Made by a program: the position numbers and the translations under genes
Notes under the pieces: model-generated
The model's input: only the letters and a program-made list of their open reading frames with translations
Databases searched by the model: none
Told to the model about the DNA's origin: nothing
Assembly: GCF_936928535.1 (NCBI RefSeq)
Contig: NZ_CAKZHY010000023.1
Location: forward strand, 1 to 55,264
Reading direction: 5' to 3'
DNA from: an uncultured Bradyrhizobium sp.
Lineage (GTDB): Bacteria > Pseudomonadota > Alphaproteobacteria > Rhizobiales > Xanthobacteraceae
Length of the DNA stretch: 55,264 nucleotides
Shown here: positions 43,320 to 52,960 of the stretch, in pieces
Position numbering within the stretch: the stretch's first letter is position 1
Layout of the letters: each line of letters opens with the position of its first letter

Positions 43320-44168
43320 TCATACCTCGATGCGCGTGAGGTCTTCGCCGAGCACGACGGGACCCGAATAGTCCTGCCTGACGTCCGCGAGCAGCGCGGT
43401 CAGCATGGCGTCGTCGGTGCGGGGACGGTGATGGGTCAGCGCCAGCTTCTTGACACCGGCCTTGGCTGCGATCTTGCCGACCGTGTCACCGCAAGCGATC
43501 GTGTATTTCGCCAGCCTGCGGAAATGCTCGTTGTTGATCTCCGGCGTTGCCAGAAAGCAAACCTGCACGAGCAGGTCGGCGCCCTCGGCCAGCCGCTCGA
43601 GGCCGGGGCAGGGGACGGTGTCGCCGGAAATGGCGATGACCTTGCCTTCCGCTTCGAAGCGGTAACCGAGGCACATCCAGCGCGCGAGAAACGCCGGTGA
43701 CATGTCGAGGCCGTCGCCATGCGAAACGAGCTCGGCACTGATCTTCCAGCGGCCCGTGTCGAGGACCGGGCCGGGAATGATGTCGGTCGCGACAACCGGC
43801 TTCCAGCCGCCAAAGGTCGGCTCGCCCTGATCGCGCCAGGCGATGTCCTTGTCGTAGACCTGGGTCACAAGCGTGTTGACGAGCCGTTCGGTGTCCGGAG
43901 GTCCAAAGATCCGCAGATCGTCCTTGCGCCCATACATCCACGAATTCAGCATCACATCGTAGAGGTCGCCGATGTGATCGAAATGATGGTGGGTGAGAAA
44001 CACCGTATTGATGGCGCCGAGCGGCACACCGGCCTTGCTGAGCTGCACCATGACGCCGCGGCCGGCGTCGAACAGGATGTTCTCCTCACCGACCCTGATC
44101 AGCGTGGTCGTCGCCATGCGGTGCGGGTCCGGACACGGGCCGCCGGTGCCGAGCAGGATGACTTCCAT
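43320..44168 (-). CDS. MBL-fold metallohydrolase (arylsulfatase/RNase Z-like)
   Basis: A 282-residue zinc hydrolase. The metal site is intact: THHHFDHIGD (residues 59-67), further His in VSHGDGLDMS, Asp in ISGDTVP, and THHRPRTDD late. The start at 44168 (MEVILLGTGGP) opens the first beta strand of the fold directly; a longer frame to 44255 is less likely. Upstream is a perfect palindrome (44192-44210). The substrate is unknown; related proteins include AtsA-type arylsulfatases and RNase Z. Confidence 0.88.
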   Translation of the reverse strand: MEVILLGTGGPCPDPHRMATTTLIRVGEENILFDAGRGVMVQLSKAGVPLGAINTVFLTHHHFDHIGDLYDVMLNSWMYGRKDDLRIFGPPDTERLVNTLVTQVYDKDIAWRDQGEPTFGGWKPVVATDIIPGPVLDTGRWKISAELVSHGDGLDMSPAFLARWMCLGYRFEAEGKVIAISGDTVPCPGLERLAEGADLLVQVCFLATPEINNEHFRRLAKYTIACGDTVGKIAAKAGVKKLALTHHRPRTDDAMLTALLADVRQDYSGPVVLGEDLTRIEV

Positions 44169-44191
44169 GGCGTTTGCTCTCGAGTGGATCA

Positions 44192-44210
44192 ATTGCCCCG
44201 CTGGGGCAAT
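44192..44210 (-). promoter_or_regulatory. Palindrome upstream of the MBL hydrolase gene
   Basis: ATTGCCCC-GCT-GGGGCAAT, perfect 8-bp arms, 24 bp before the start codon. It is either an operator or a hairpin in the mRNA leader. Confidence 0.5.
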
Positions 44211-44277
44211 GTGAGGTCTGTGCCTGTCACCAGGAGCCTCACTTTGCGCTGACATCGTTAGCCGCTGTGATGTGCGG

Positions 44278-46149
44278 TCAGTTGCAGACTTCGACAGTGG
44301 CAGGTTGGGAAGTGCCGTAAGAGCGGGGTTTGACTTCTAGCCTGCAGCCCTTTGCAACCGGGCGGCATCCTGCCATGCCGCAAATCATTTGTCCCGAAGC
44401 CTGGGGCTTCGACGGCGCAGACTCCGCATCCTTGCGCTCTAAATCGCGCTTTGGTTTGGGCTCTTCGCGCTTCGCCAGCGGTTCTTTTCCCCCTATCTTT
44501 TGGCAATCGTTATCGTCATTGATTCGATAGCCCGAGCGACAGGTAATCTTCACGCAGCGTTCGCCATCGGCCCGAAAACCGTGTTCGCAGATCAGCGGGC
44601 AGATCCGCGAGGTCTTCGCCTTCACGGCGTCGAGCGCATCCGAGCTCGCGGTCTTAACTTCCAGCTTCGTCCCCGCAAATTTGTTGAACAGCTCGAGCGC
44701 ACGCTGCGAGGCGATGTTCCAGTCGCCGTCGATCGTCTCAGTGTTGCAGCCAACCCGGCGCAATTCGGACTGCAAAGCACGTGGCAGATCGACTGCGGAC
44801 ACCGGCGCCGGCGTACCATCCACCGGTGCAAGGGCCGCAACCTTCTGTTCGGTTACCTTCGGCTCGGACTCTGCTTTTTTGTCGACGGCAGGTTTCGCAG
44901 CCTCAGCCGCGCTTAAGCGTTCCGCTTCAGCCTGGGTCTTGGCCACTCTTGCAGCCTCCGCGGCCTTTGCTTCCTCGGCAGCTTTCGCTTCCTCCGCGAC
45001 CTTGGCCTGAGCCGCCGCTTTTTCGCGTTCGGCCGCCGCTACCTTTGCTTCCTGCGCCTGCTTGGTGAGTTCAGCGATGATCCTCTCTTGCTCGGCGAGC
45101 TTGGCTTGCTGGGCAGCCTTGGCCTGCTCGGCCTGCTTTGCCCCCTCGGCTGCGAGCCGGGCCTTTTCCTCCAGCGCCGTCTTGGCTTTCTCGGTGGCGG
45201 CGACGCGCGCCTCTTCCGCCGCCAGCCTGTCGCGCTGCGCTTTTGCGAGCGCGGTGAAGAATCCGAGCGGATATTTTTCGATGAAAGCATCCCACACCGG
45301 CTTCGTACCGATCTGGAGCGCAAGCTCGTAGTTTCGCTGCATAGCGGCGTCGTGGTCATCCGACGAGGGAGCAACTGGCTTTGCCGGAACGAGCGCAACA
45401 TCGTCACCGCCTAGCGAGCCGTAAATGTATGGCTCCTGCGCATAGCCGGTGTTCTTGAGAACATCGTCGCGGACGAAGCCGAATGCCTTGCGCAGGTCCA
45501 AACCCGGCGTCGGCAGCCGATCAACGAGTGCTATTGCAAAGGGGCTATCTTTGGCATCGCCATCCGAAGCGGTGGACCCTGCCTTGGCGGCGAATGCGAT
45601 CATGGTGTTTGGGCTTGTTGGCTCGACCTTCGCAAGGCCGCGCCCGATTGAACGAGCGGCGACTGTTCGCTTCATCGTCTTGGCGAAGGGATTGTCGCGG
45701 CAGGCGTCCAGGATGATGAGCCGCAGCTGCTTCGCAGGCTCAATGGCGAAGAGAGCGCGGTCAAGCCCCACGGTCTCATCGAGCACGTCGCTGTCGGTTT
45801 CGAGAGTTGCATCGGTCGGGATCAGGTAGTTCGTCCCGTCAAATTCGATGCCGTGACCAGCATAGTAAATGATCGCGACATCCGCCTCTCGCGCTCTCGC
45901 ACCAAAGTCGCGCAGGGCCTTTCGCATCTCGATGCCGTTGAGGTCGGTCTTGATGTAGACTCCCTCAAACCCGGCCTTCTTCAACATGTCACCAACGAGG
46001 GCGGCGTCGTTCACCGGGTTGCCCAGCTTCGGCACGTTCTTGTAAGCGGAATTGCCGATCACCAGCGCAACTCGACGCTCGGCCTGAGCCGATCCGCAGG
46101 CCAACCAGATGGAACAAAGCATCAAAGCCAGTAGTCGAACCGCGCCCAT
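44278..46149 (-). CDS. Secreted caspase-like (peptidase C14) protein
   Basis: A 623-residue protein. Signal peptide about 1-23 (LACGSAQA-E), then a caspase-like domain to about 270: RVALVIGNSAYKNVPKLGNPVNDA, catalytic His99 in YYAGHGIEFDG and Cys150 in LDACRDNPF, both intact. A long Ala/Glu/Lys-rich coiled coil follows (about 300-460), then a 160-residue tail with several Cys (CPLICEHGFRADGERCVKITC; CGMAGCRPVAKGC). The start at 46149 gives the signal peptide; the frame runs on to 46353. It would be exported to the periplasm. A CRP-like box like those of the peptide genes lies 66 bp upstream, which suggests co-regulation with them. Confidence 0.87.
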   Translation of the reverse strand: MGAVRLLALMLCSIWLACGSAQAERRVALVIGNSAYKNVPKLGNPVNDAALVGDMLKKAGFEGVYIKTDLNGIEMRKALRDFGARAREADVAIIYYAGHGIEFDGTNYLIPTDATLETDSDVLDETVGLDRALFAIEPAKQLRLIILDACRDNPFAKTMKRTVAARSIGRGLAKVEPTSPNTMIAFAAKAGSTASDGDAKDSPFAIALVDRLPTPGLDLRKAFGFVRDDVLKNTGYAQEPYIYGSLGGDDVALVPAKPVAPSSDDHDAAMQRNYELALQIGTKPVWDAFIEKYPLGFFTALAKAQRDRLAAEEARVAATEKAKTALEEKARLAAEGAKQAEQAKAAQQAKLAEQERIIAELTKQAQEAKVAAAEREKAAAQAKVAEEAKAAEEAKAAEAARVAKTQAEAERLSAAEAAKPAVDKKAESEPKVTEQKVAALAPVDGTPAPVSAVDLPRALQSELRRVGCNTETIDGDWNIASQRALELFNKFAGTKLEVKTASSDALDAVKAKTSRICPLICEHGFRADGERCVKITCRSGYRINDDNDCQKIGGKEPLAKREEPKPKRDLERKDAESAPSKPQASGQMICGMAGCRPVAKGCRLEVKPRSYGTSQPATVEVCN

Positions 46150-46567
46150 TGCCGCCCCTGTCGCGCAATGTGGTCCAAAGTAGTCGGAGCATGCAGGAAG
46201 GCAAGCGGCGGCTCTGTGACGATCATCACGCAAGCGCCCGCGTTGGTCCGCTTCTGGGCCGATCCGATCCGCTTCAGCGATCGAACCGGCGGTTGAAATC
46301 GAATTCGGATTAACGAAATTACTGGTGCCGGAAGCCATCGAATTGGAGCTCACGGAGTATAGATGCGCTCAATGAGAAGTGTGGGGCAATTCATAGTTAA
46401 TACTGCAATACCGTGACCTATATTGTTTGGGCGACACAACCCGCCTAGTATTCGGCAGGCAGTTTGAGGGGCTCGAACAAGCCGTGAATGTACGTTCACA
46501 GGACAACGCATCACGCGGCGACTTGAGTTTTCAAGCCCAGTCGCACGCACACAGGACATCCAACATC
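46150..46567. other. Divergent intergenic region, caspase-like gene and response regulator
   Basis: 418 bp with the CRP-like box at 46215-46230 and no convincing further gene. Longer versions of both flanking genes would extend into it, but with weak start sites. Confidence 0.5.
46215..46230 (-). promoter_or_regulatory. CRP-like box upstream of the caspase-like gene
   Basis: TGTGA-CGATCA-TCACG, 66 bp from the start at 46149. It has the same half-sites and spacing as the boxes of the double-glycine peptides. Confidence 0.55.
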
Positions 46568-47299
46568 GTGGCTGATTCCGCACTTCAGGAATTGCGGCCG
46601 GTCGGGCGCGAGCGCCTGATCGTCGTCGAAGACGATCCCGTGACGCGAACGATGCTGGTTGGTTACTTCAGCGAGAACAATTTCGACGTGGTCGGCGCCG
46701 GCACCTGCGCGGAATGCCGCCAGGCGCTGCGCGCCCGCACCGACCTCGTCTTCCTCGACGTGCAGTTGCCGGATGGCGATGGCTTCGACCTCGCCAAGGA
46801 GATCCAGGCGACCAGCAACGCCGGCATCATCTTCGTGACCCGCCGCGACACCGACGTCGACCGCATCCTGGGCCTCGAGATCGCCGGCGATCATTACGTC
46901 ACCAAGCCGATTAATCTGCGTGATCTGCTGGCGCGCGCGCGCAGCGTGCTGCGGCGGCGCTCGATCGACCGCAAGGCGGCGCGCAATCACAATTCGATCG
47001 CCTTCGGCGACTGGATCATCGATCTGACGCGGCGGGAGCTCTTGGGCAGTGACGGCAAGCCGGTGGCGCTGACGCGGGCCGAGTTCGACCTGCTCGCCGC
47101 CCTGGTCGGAGCGGACGGGCGGCCGCTCAGCCGCGACTATCTGATCGAGGTCGTCAGCAACCGTCAGGCCGAGGTCGACATCCGCACGGTCGATGCGCTG
47201 GTGGCGCGGCTGCGCCGCAAGCTCGTGGGCAGCGGCACGCCTGTGATCGCCACTGTCACCGGCGTCGGTTACAAGCTCGCGCTCAGCGAGCGCCTCTAG
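46568..47299 (+). CDS. OmpR-family response regulator
   Basis: A 243-residue two-component regulator. Receiver domain: acidic pair in VVEDDP (about 20-24), phospho-acceptor Asp64 in VFLDVQLPDGDGF, and Lys in YVTKPINLRDLL. The DNA-binding winged helix is at about 140-243 (LTRAEFDLLAALVG, RTVDALVARLRRKL, TVTGVGYKLA). I use the GTG at 46568; a TTG at 46427 would add 47 residues with no domain. The start is not certain. No histidine kinase gene is adjacent, so it is an orphan here. Confidence 0.88.
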   Translation: MADSALQELRPVGRERLIVVEDDPVTRTMLVGYFSENNFDVVGAGTCAECRQALRARTDLVFLDVQLPDGDGFDLAKEIQATSNAGIIFVTRRDTDVDRILGLEIAGDHYVTKPINLRDLLARARSVLRRRSIDRKAARNHNSIAFGDWIIDLTRRELLGSDGKPVALTRAEFDLLAALVGADGRPLSRDYLIEVVSNRQAEVDIRTVDALVARLRRKLVGSGTPVIATVTGVGYKLALSERL

Positions 47300-47355
47300 G
47301 CGGCAATTCCCGAGGCTGCGTCGTGCCGGTCAAGGCCACGGCGGCACATTTTGCT

Positions 47356-47457
47356 TCAGCCACTGAACCCGACCAGGAACCGGATGGCGATGAAGGTCGA
47401 CGTGGCCACGGCCGCGGTTGCGAAGATCGCAAACAATACTCTCAAACTGTTGTGCAT
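47356..47457 (-). CDS. Possible 33-residue membrane peptide
   Basis: A small frame reading MHNSLRVLFAIFATAAVATSTF, then IAIRFLVGFSG. It is one hydrophobic helix with basic residues at the start and one Arg inside. The ribosome site is weak (AAAGA). Such tiny single-helix proteins are common, but nothing beyond composition supports this one. Confidence 0.35.
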   Translation of the reverse strand: MHNSLRVLFAIFATAAVATSTFIAIRFLVGFSG

Positions 47458-47591
47458 GGTCTTTATTCGGGGTTACGCAAAAGGACTGTTGGCTTAATCG
47501 CTGCAGCTACCCCGAAAAGGGGGCGTCCGTAGTATTCCATCGACCATGACGTTCCAGTCAAGAGCCGCGTCCGCGTCGTGACGAACGACCG

Positions 47592-48380
47592 TTAACGCGA
47601 GGCCGTCCGCCGCCACCTGGCTTCGATGCGGGCCTTGATGCGGCTGACCCTGGCCTCATGCGCGGCCCAATAGGCCCTGGATGCGGCGGCCGTGCCCCTG
47701 ATGTAGTGGGCGTAGACGTCCTTGGGCTGCGCCAGCCTGGGGCGCGTCCGCGGCTTTTCAGGTTTGGCAGATGCCGTTTCCGGCGCCGGCGCTATCGTGG
47801 GGACCGGCGCTTGTGCCGACGGTGGGACGGCCGCATCAGGGGTGACGGTGGCTGGCGAGTTCATCGCGACAAGCCGGTTGCGGGCGCGATTGCAATAGAC
47901 CTGCGACCGAGGGTTGATCTCCCCCTCGTCGCGGCTGGAGCGATATTTCATCAGCGTGCGGCAGAGGTCCCCGCCGGTGAGGCGCCAGGCCTGGCTGAGC
48001 AGAAGCACGCCGTAATGGATGTTGATATCCGGCTCGGCGAGCTCGGCAGCGTTTCCCTTGAAGCCGAGCGAGGCCGCGGCCTCGAGCCGCACCTGCATCA
48101 GGCCGCGCTCGCCGGCGCTGCCGACGACGGCCGAGTTGTAGCCGCTTTCGACGAAAGCGACGGCGTCCGCGATGTCGGCGGGCAGATTGGTCCTCGCCGT
48201 CTCATGGTCGATGATTTTTCGGATCTCGGCCCGCGATGTCGCGGTTTCGCCTGCGCCGAGGTCGGCATCTTGAGCCCACGCGCCTGTTGATGCGGACAAC
48301 AGCAGCGCGACCACGACGTGCTTCCACGTCGCCTTCAGATCTGGTCGTGCCGGATCCCGCAGCATGGAGCCGTCGTACAT
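47592..48380 (-). CDS. Lytic transglycosylase-like (SLT) protein
   Basis: A 262-residue secreted protein. Signal peptide after a short polar start (HVVVALLLSASTGAWAQ). The SLT domain has catalytic Glu in AFVESGYNSAVVGSAGERGLMQV and AAASLGFKGNAAELAEPDINIHYGVLLLSQA. A Pro/Ala-rich linker and a basic C-terminal segment (RVSRIKARIEARWRRTASR) follow. The start is 48380 (MYDGSMLRD) or 48365 (MLRDPARP). It should cleave peptidoglycan glycan strands. The next gene upstream on this strand (48433-49572) may be in the same operon. Confidence 0.82.
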   Translation of the reverse strand: MYDGSMLRDPARPDLKATWKHVVVALLLSASTGAWAQDADLGAGETATSRAEIRKIIDHETARTNLPADIADAVAFVESGYNSAVVGSAGERGLMQVRLEAAASLGFKGNAAELAEPDINIHYGVLLLSQAWRLTGGDLCRTLMKYRSSRDEGEINPRSQVYCNRARNRLVAMNSPATVTPDAAVPPSAQAPVPTIAPAPETASAKPEKPRTRPRLAQPKDVYAHYIRGTAAASRAYWAAHEARVSRIKARIEARWRRTASR

Positions 48381-48432
48381 CTTTCGAGTTAACAAGCGAT
48401 GTGTCGCCGCCGCTTCCTGCGCCTCGCCAGGT

Positions 48433-49572
48433 CTACCGCGCGCGCGAGACCTGGTCCGTGGTCTTTCCCGCCGCACTGCCGGAGGAGAGCTGGTCATCGA
48501 CGGCATAGAGCGTGCAGGTCGGCGACCATTTCATGCAGGCGGCGAGCGAGTCGCGCTGCGCCTCGTCCACGGTGCTGCGCCCCGAACGCCAGCCATAGCC
48601 GCCGTTCGGCGACACCGCGAAAGCCTTGTGCGGCAAGGTGCTGGCGAGATAGCGGGAGAACTCGGCTTTCGCCGCGTCGTTGAAATGATCCGGCGGCGGC
48701 AGCGGATCGGGCGGGCTCAGCACGTCGCGGCCAAGCCCGCGCTCGCGCAGGAAGGCATCGACAAAGGGTGTCCACAGCTCACGGGCCACCACGGAATAGA
48801 GATAGTGGCCGTCATCGCCATAAGGCGGCGCCGCGACGAATTTGGCGTTGCCGCCGCTGGCGCGAAATCCGTCATAGAACCGGCGCGCCAGATCGGGCGC
48901 GAAGTACAGATCGTTGGTTGCGTAGACCCACAGCATCGGCACGCGCGAGGTCTTGCCGAAGGTCGCGAAGGCCTGCACCAGTCCGTCCGGATTGCAGACG
49001 TCGTCGTCGTCGCGCGAGCCGCGGCCGCCGGCGAAGCTGATCGCGGCGACGAGGCCGGGCGGAGCCTGCGCGGTCAGCGCGACGGTGGCGAGCCCTCCGG
49101 CGGAATGGCCGGCCGCGATCATGCCTGTGGTGGTGACGTCGCTCCGGCGGGTCATCGCATCGATCGCGGCACGCAGATCCGCAACGGCGACCGCGGTTGC
49201 CGGCAGATAGGCGGCGTTGCTGCATCCACCGACGCTGTCGACGCGTCCGCCCGGCGAGGTGCCATAGCCGCGCCGCATCACGATCAGCGCGGCAAAGCCG
49301 CGCCGGGCATATTCCAGCGCGATACCGTAGTATTTGTGCGCCGACATCGTCGCGCGGTCCTCGAAGCTGCGCGGCGAGCCGTGGCTGAGCAGGGCCAGCG
49401 GATAGCGCCTGGTCCCAACAGGGCGGACCAGGAACGCCTCCAGTCCCTGCGGTCCAGCCTCCGACATCGGGATGCGCAGGTCCTCGGTGTAGAACTGGGC
49501 CGCGCGCGCCGGTGCGCCGGCCAAAGCGAGGCTGGCGATCAGCAAGGACAGCAGCTTGCGCGAAAGGACCAT
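48433..49572 (-). CDS. Secreted alpha/beta hydrolase (dienelactone-hydrolase-like)
   Basis: A 379-residue protein with a signal peptide (about 1-25, ending APARAA). The fold shows SHGSPRSFEDRATM (oxyanion region), nucleophile Ser157 in AGHSAGGLA, Asp in YATNDLYFAP and a candidate His in GDDGHYLY. The C-terminal tail of about 95 residues with two Cys pairs is unusual (SLAACMKWSPTCTLYAV). The start at 49572 (MVLSRK) suits the signal peptide; 49596 is the alternative. Substrate unknown; an esterase or lactone hydrolase is likely. Confidence 0.83.
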   Translation of the reverse strand: MVLSRKLLSLLIASLALAGAPARAAQFYTEDLRIPMSEAGPQGLEAFLVRPVGTRRYPLALLSHGSPRSFEDRATMSAHKYYGIALEYARRGFAALIVMRRGYGTSPGGRVDSVGGCSNAAYLPATAVAVADLRAAIDAMTRRSDVTTTGMIAAGHSAGGLATVALTAQAPPGLVAAISFAGGRGSRDDDDVCNPDGLVQAFATFGKTSRVPMLWVYATNDLYFAPDLARRFYDGFRASGGNAKFVAAPPYGDDGHYLYSVVARELWTPFVDAFLRERGLGRDVLSPPDPLPPPDHFNDAAKAEFSRYLASTLPHKAFAVSPNGGYGWRSGRSTVDEAQRDSLAACMKWSPTCTLYAVDDQLSSGSAAGKTTDQVSRAR

Positions 49573-49663
49573 GGGACGATTCGAGGCGGCCAGCACGCGC
49601 GAACCATAGCATGTTCCGGCGAACGCCGGTGCGGCCGAGCTGGAAAGACGCCGCCGCGCGCCG

Positions 49664-49876
49664 TCAGCGCGTCATGGCCGGAGGGGACGCGGCCGTGGTG
49701 TCCGATGCGGCGCTGTGGAGCGCCTGCTCGATCCGCCGCTTCACCTTGGCGAGGTCGTGATCGATGGCCGCATAGCGCAGCATCGGGTTGGGCTCGACGT
49801 CGGCAGCCCTGACATGGTCTGGCGGCGAGGATGCCAAGGAACTGGCGAGCAGCACGGCCGTTGCGAAAATGGTCAT
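49664..49876 (-). CDS. Small secreted protein of unknown function
   Basis: A 70-residue protein with a short signal peptide (about 1-24, [16 protein letters not shown]). The mature part is a charged helix ([18 protein letters not shown]) with a Ser/Thr/Ala-rich tail and no Cys. It lies upstream of the alpha/beta hydrolase gene on the same strand, and overlaps nothing. An ATG at 49885 is an equally possible start. Confidence 0.5.
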   Translation of the reverse strand: MTIFATAVLLASSLASSPPDHVRAADVEPNPMLRYAAIDHDLAKVKRRIEQALHSAASDTTAASPPAMTR

Positions 49877-50005
49877 ACCCCGCATTCATGGACGCAAATG
49901 CGGCCATTTGTTGCCGTGGTTGACCGGCAGCTTCTGGCTTGGCGCGTGCAGGCCCGGTGCTATGGTGCGGCAGGACCTCAATTTTCAAGGACGAGGATAC
50001 TCCCA

Positions 50006-51652
<1,647 letters not shown>

Positions 51653-51681
51653 AGCGCCAAGGCGCCTCCGCGCGCTCCGCT

Positions 51682-51784
51682 GTCATCGCCCGCGAAGGCG
51701 GGCGATCCAGTACGCGGCGGCTCAAGTTGTGTGAACCCAATGTCGGCCACAGCGTACTGGATTCCCCGCCTTCGCGGGGATGAC
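51682..51784. repeat. Inverted intergenic repeat
   Basis: Two imperfect arms, GTCATCGCCCGCGAAGGCGG to TACGC and GCGTACTGGATTCCCCGCC to GATGAC, each with its own inner hairpin (CGCCCGCGAAGGCGGGCG; CCCCGCCTTCGCGGGG). From memory, repeats of this type are scattered in intergenic regions of Bradyrhizobium genomes. Confidence 0.75.
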
Positions 51785-51796
51785 CGTGGTTGTTTC

Positions 51797-51806
51797 TGTA
51801 TACACA
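51797..51806. promoter_or_regulatory. Possible second GntR half-operator
   Basis: TGTATACACA, alike to the central part of the operator at 51868-51890, 71 bp away. It lies upstream of vanA, right after the intergenic repeat. Confidence 0.35.
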
Positions 51807-51867
51807 AACCCCATAATAGGTAATTAGATAAGAAAAAATTTGCCTTGAACCTTTTCGTCCCTCCGAT

Positions 51868-51890
51868 ATTGTATACACAACGCATACAAT
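51868..51890 (+). promoter_or_regulatory. Likely VanR (GntR) operator before vanA
   Basis: ATTGTAT-N9-ATACAAT, a perfect inverted repeat, 17 bp before the vanA start. GntR/FadR-type regulators bind such TTGTAT..ATACAA sites. Its place over the ribosome-site region fits repression of vanA. Confidence 0.6.
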
Positions 51891-51907
51891 AGCCCCGGGA
51901 GGCCTCA

Positions 51908-52957
51908 ATGACCAAACCCTTCCCCATGAACGCCTGGTACGCCGCCGCATGGGATGCCGAGGTGAAGCCGGCGCTGTTGCCGCGGACGATCTGCGGAAAG
52001 CATGTCGTGATGTACCGCAAGGCCGACGGCTCGGTGACCGCGCTGGAGGACGCCTGCTGGCACCGCCTGGTGCCGTTGTCGAAGGGCCGGCTCGAAGGCG
52101 ACACCGTGGTCTGCGGCTATCACGGCCTGAAGTACAATCCGCAAGGCCGCTGCACCTTCATGCCCTCGCAGGAGACCATCAATCCGTCGGCCTGCGTGCG
52201 CGCCTATCCCGTGGTCGAGCGCCATCGCTACATCTGGCTCTGGATGGGCGACCCCGCGCTCGCCGATCCCGCACTGGTGCCCGACATGCACTGGAATCAC
52301 GATCCGGCCTGGGCCGGCGACGGCAAGACCATTCGCGTCAACTGCGACTACCGCCTCGTGCTCGATAATCTCATGGACCTCACCCACGAGACTTTTGTGC
52401 ACGGCTCCTCCATTGGCAATGACGCAGTCGCCGAAGCGCCGTTCGACGTCACCCATGGCGACAAGACCGTCACCGTGACGCGCTGGATGCGCGGCATCGA
52501 GGCGCCTCCATTCTGGGGCAAGCAACTCGGCAAGGAAGGCCTCGTCGACCGCTGGCAGATCATCCGCTTCGAGGCGCCGTGCACCATCGCCATCGACGTC
52601 GGCGTGGCGCCAACAGGCACCGGCGCGCCGGAAGGCGACCGCTCGCAGGGCGTCAACGGCTTCGTGCTCAACACCATCACGCCCGAGACCGAGAAGACCT
52701 GCCATTATTTCTGGGCCTTCGTCCGCAACTACCAGATCGGCGAGCAGCGCATCACCACCGAGATCCGCGAAGGCGTCTCCGGCATCTTCCACGAGGACGA
52801 ACTGATCCTCGAGGCGCAGCAGCGTGCCATGGACGAGAACCCGGACCGCATCTTCTACAATCTCAACATCGACGCCGGCGCGATGTGGACGCGCAAGCTG
52901 ATCGACAGGATGATCGCGAAGGAAAATCCGCCGACAAAGCTCCAGGCTGCGGAGTAG
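51908..52957 (+). CDS. vanA: Vanillate O-demethylase oxygenase subunit
   Basis: A 349-residue Rieske oxygenase. It demethylates vanillate to protocatechuate and formaldehyde with electrons from VanB. The Rieske cluster ligands are Cys50, His52, Cys69 and His72 (CWHRL, CGYHGLKY). The non-heme iron site is in DNLMDLTHETFVH (Asn154, Asp157, His160, His165). Usual length for the family. The start ATG follows GGGAGG. It is first in the cluster vanA-vanR-vanB, with gaps of 3 bp and 7 bp. The exact aromatic substrate is inferred from the family and the neighbours. Confidence 0.9.
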   Translation: MTKPFPMNAWYAAAWDAEVKPALLPRTICGKHVVMYRKADGSVTALEDACWHRLVPLSKGRLEGDTVVCGYHGLKYNPQGRCTFMPSQETINPSACVRAYPVVERHRYIWLWMGDPALADPALVPDMHWNHDPAWAGDGKTIRVNCDYRLVLDNLMDLTHETFVHGSSIGNDAVAEAPFDVTHGDKTVTVTRWMRGIEAPPFWGKQLGKEGLVDRWQIIRFEAPCTIAIDVGVAPTGTGAPEGDRSQGVNGFVLNTITPETEKTCHYFWAFVRNYQIGEQRITTEIREGVSGIFHEDELILEAQQRAMDENPDRIFYNLNIDAGAMWTRKLIDRMIAKENPPTKLQAAE

Positions 52958-52960
52958 GGC

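Noticed and set aside
51682..51784. CRISPR array or attachment site
   Set aside because: Only two arms in inverted orientation with no spacers; fits an intergenic hairpin repeat.
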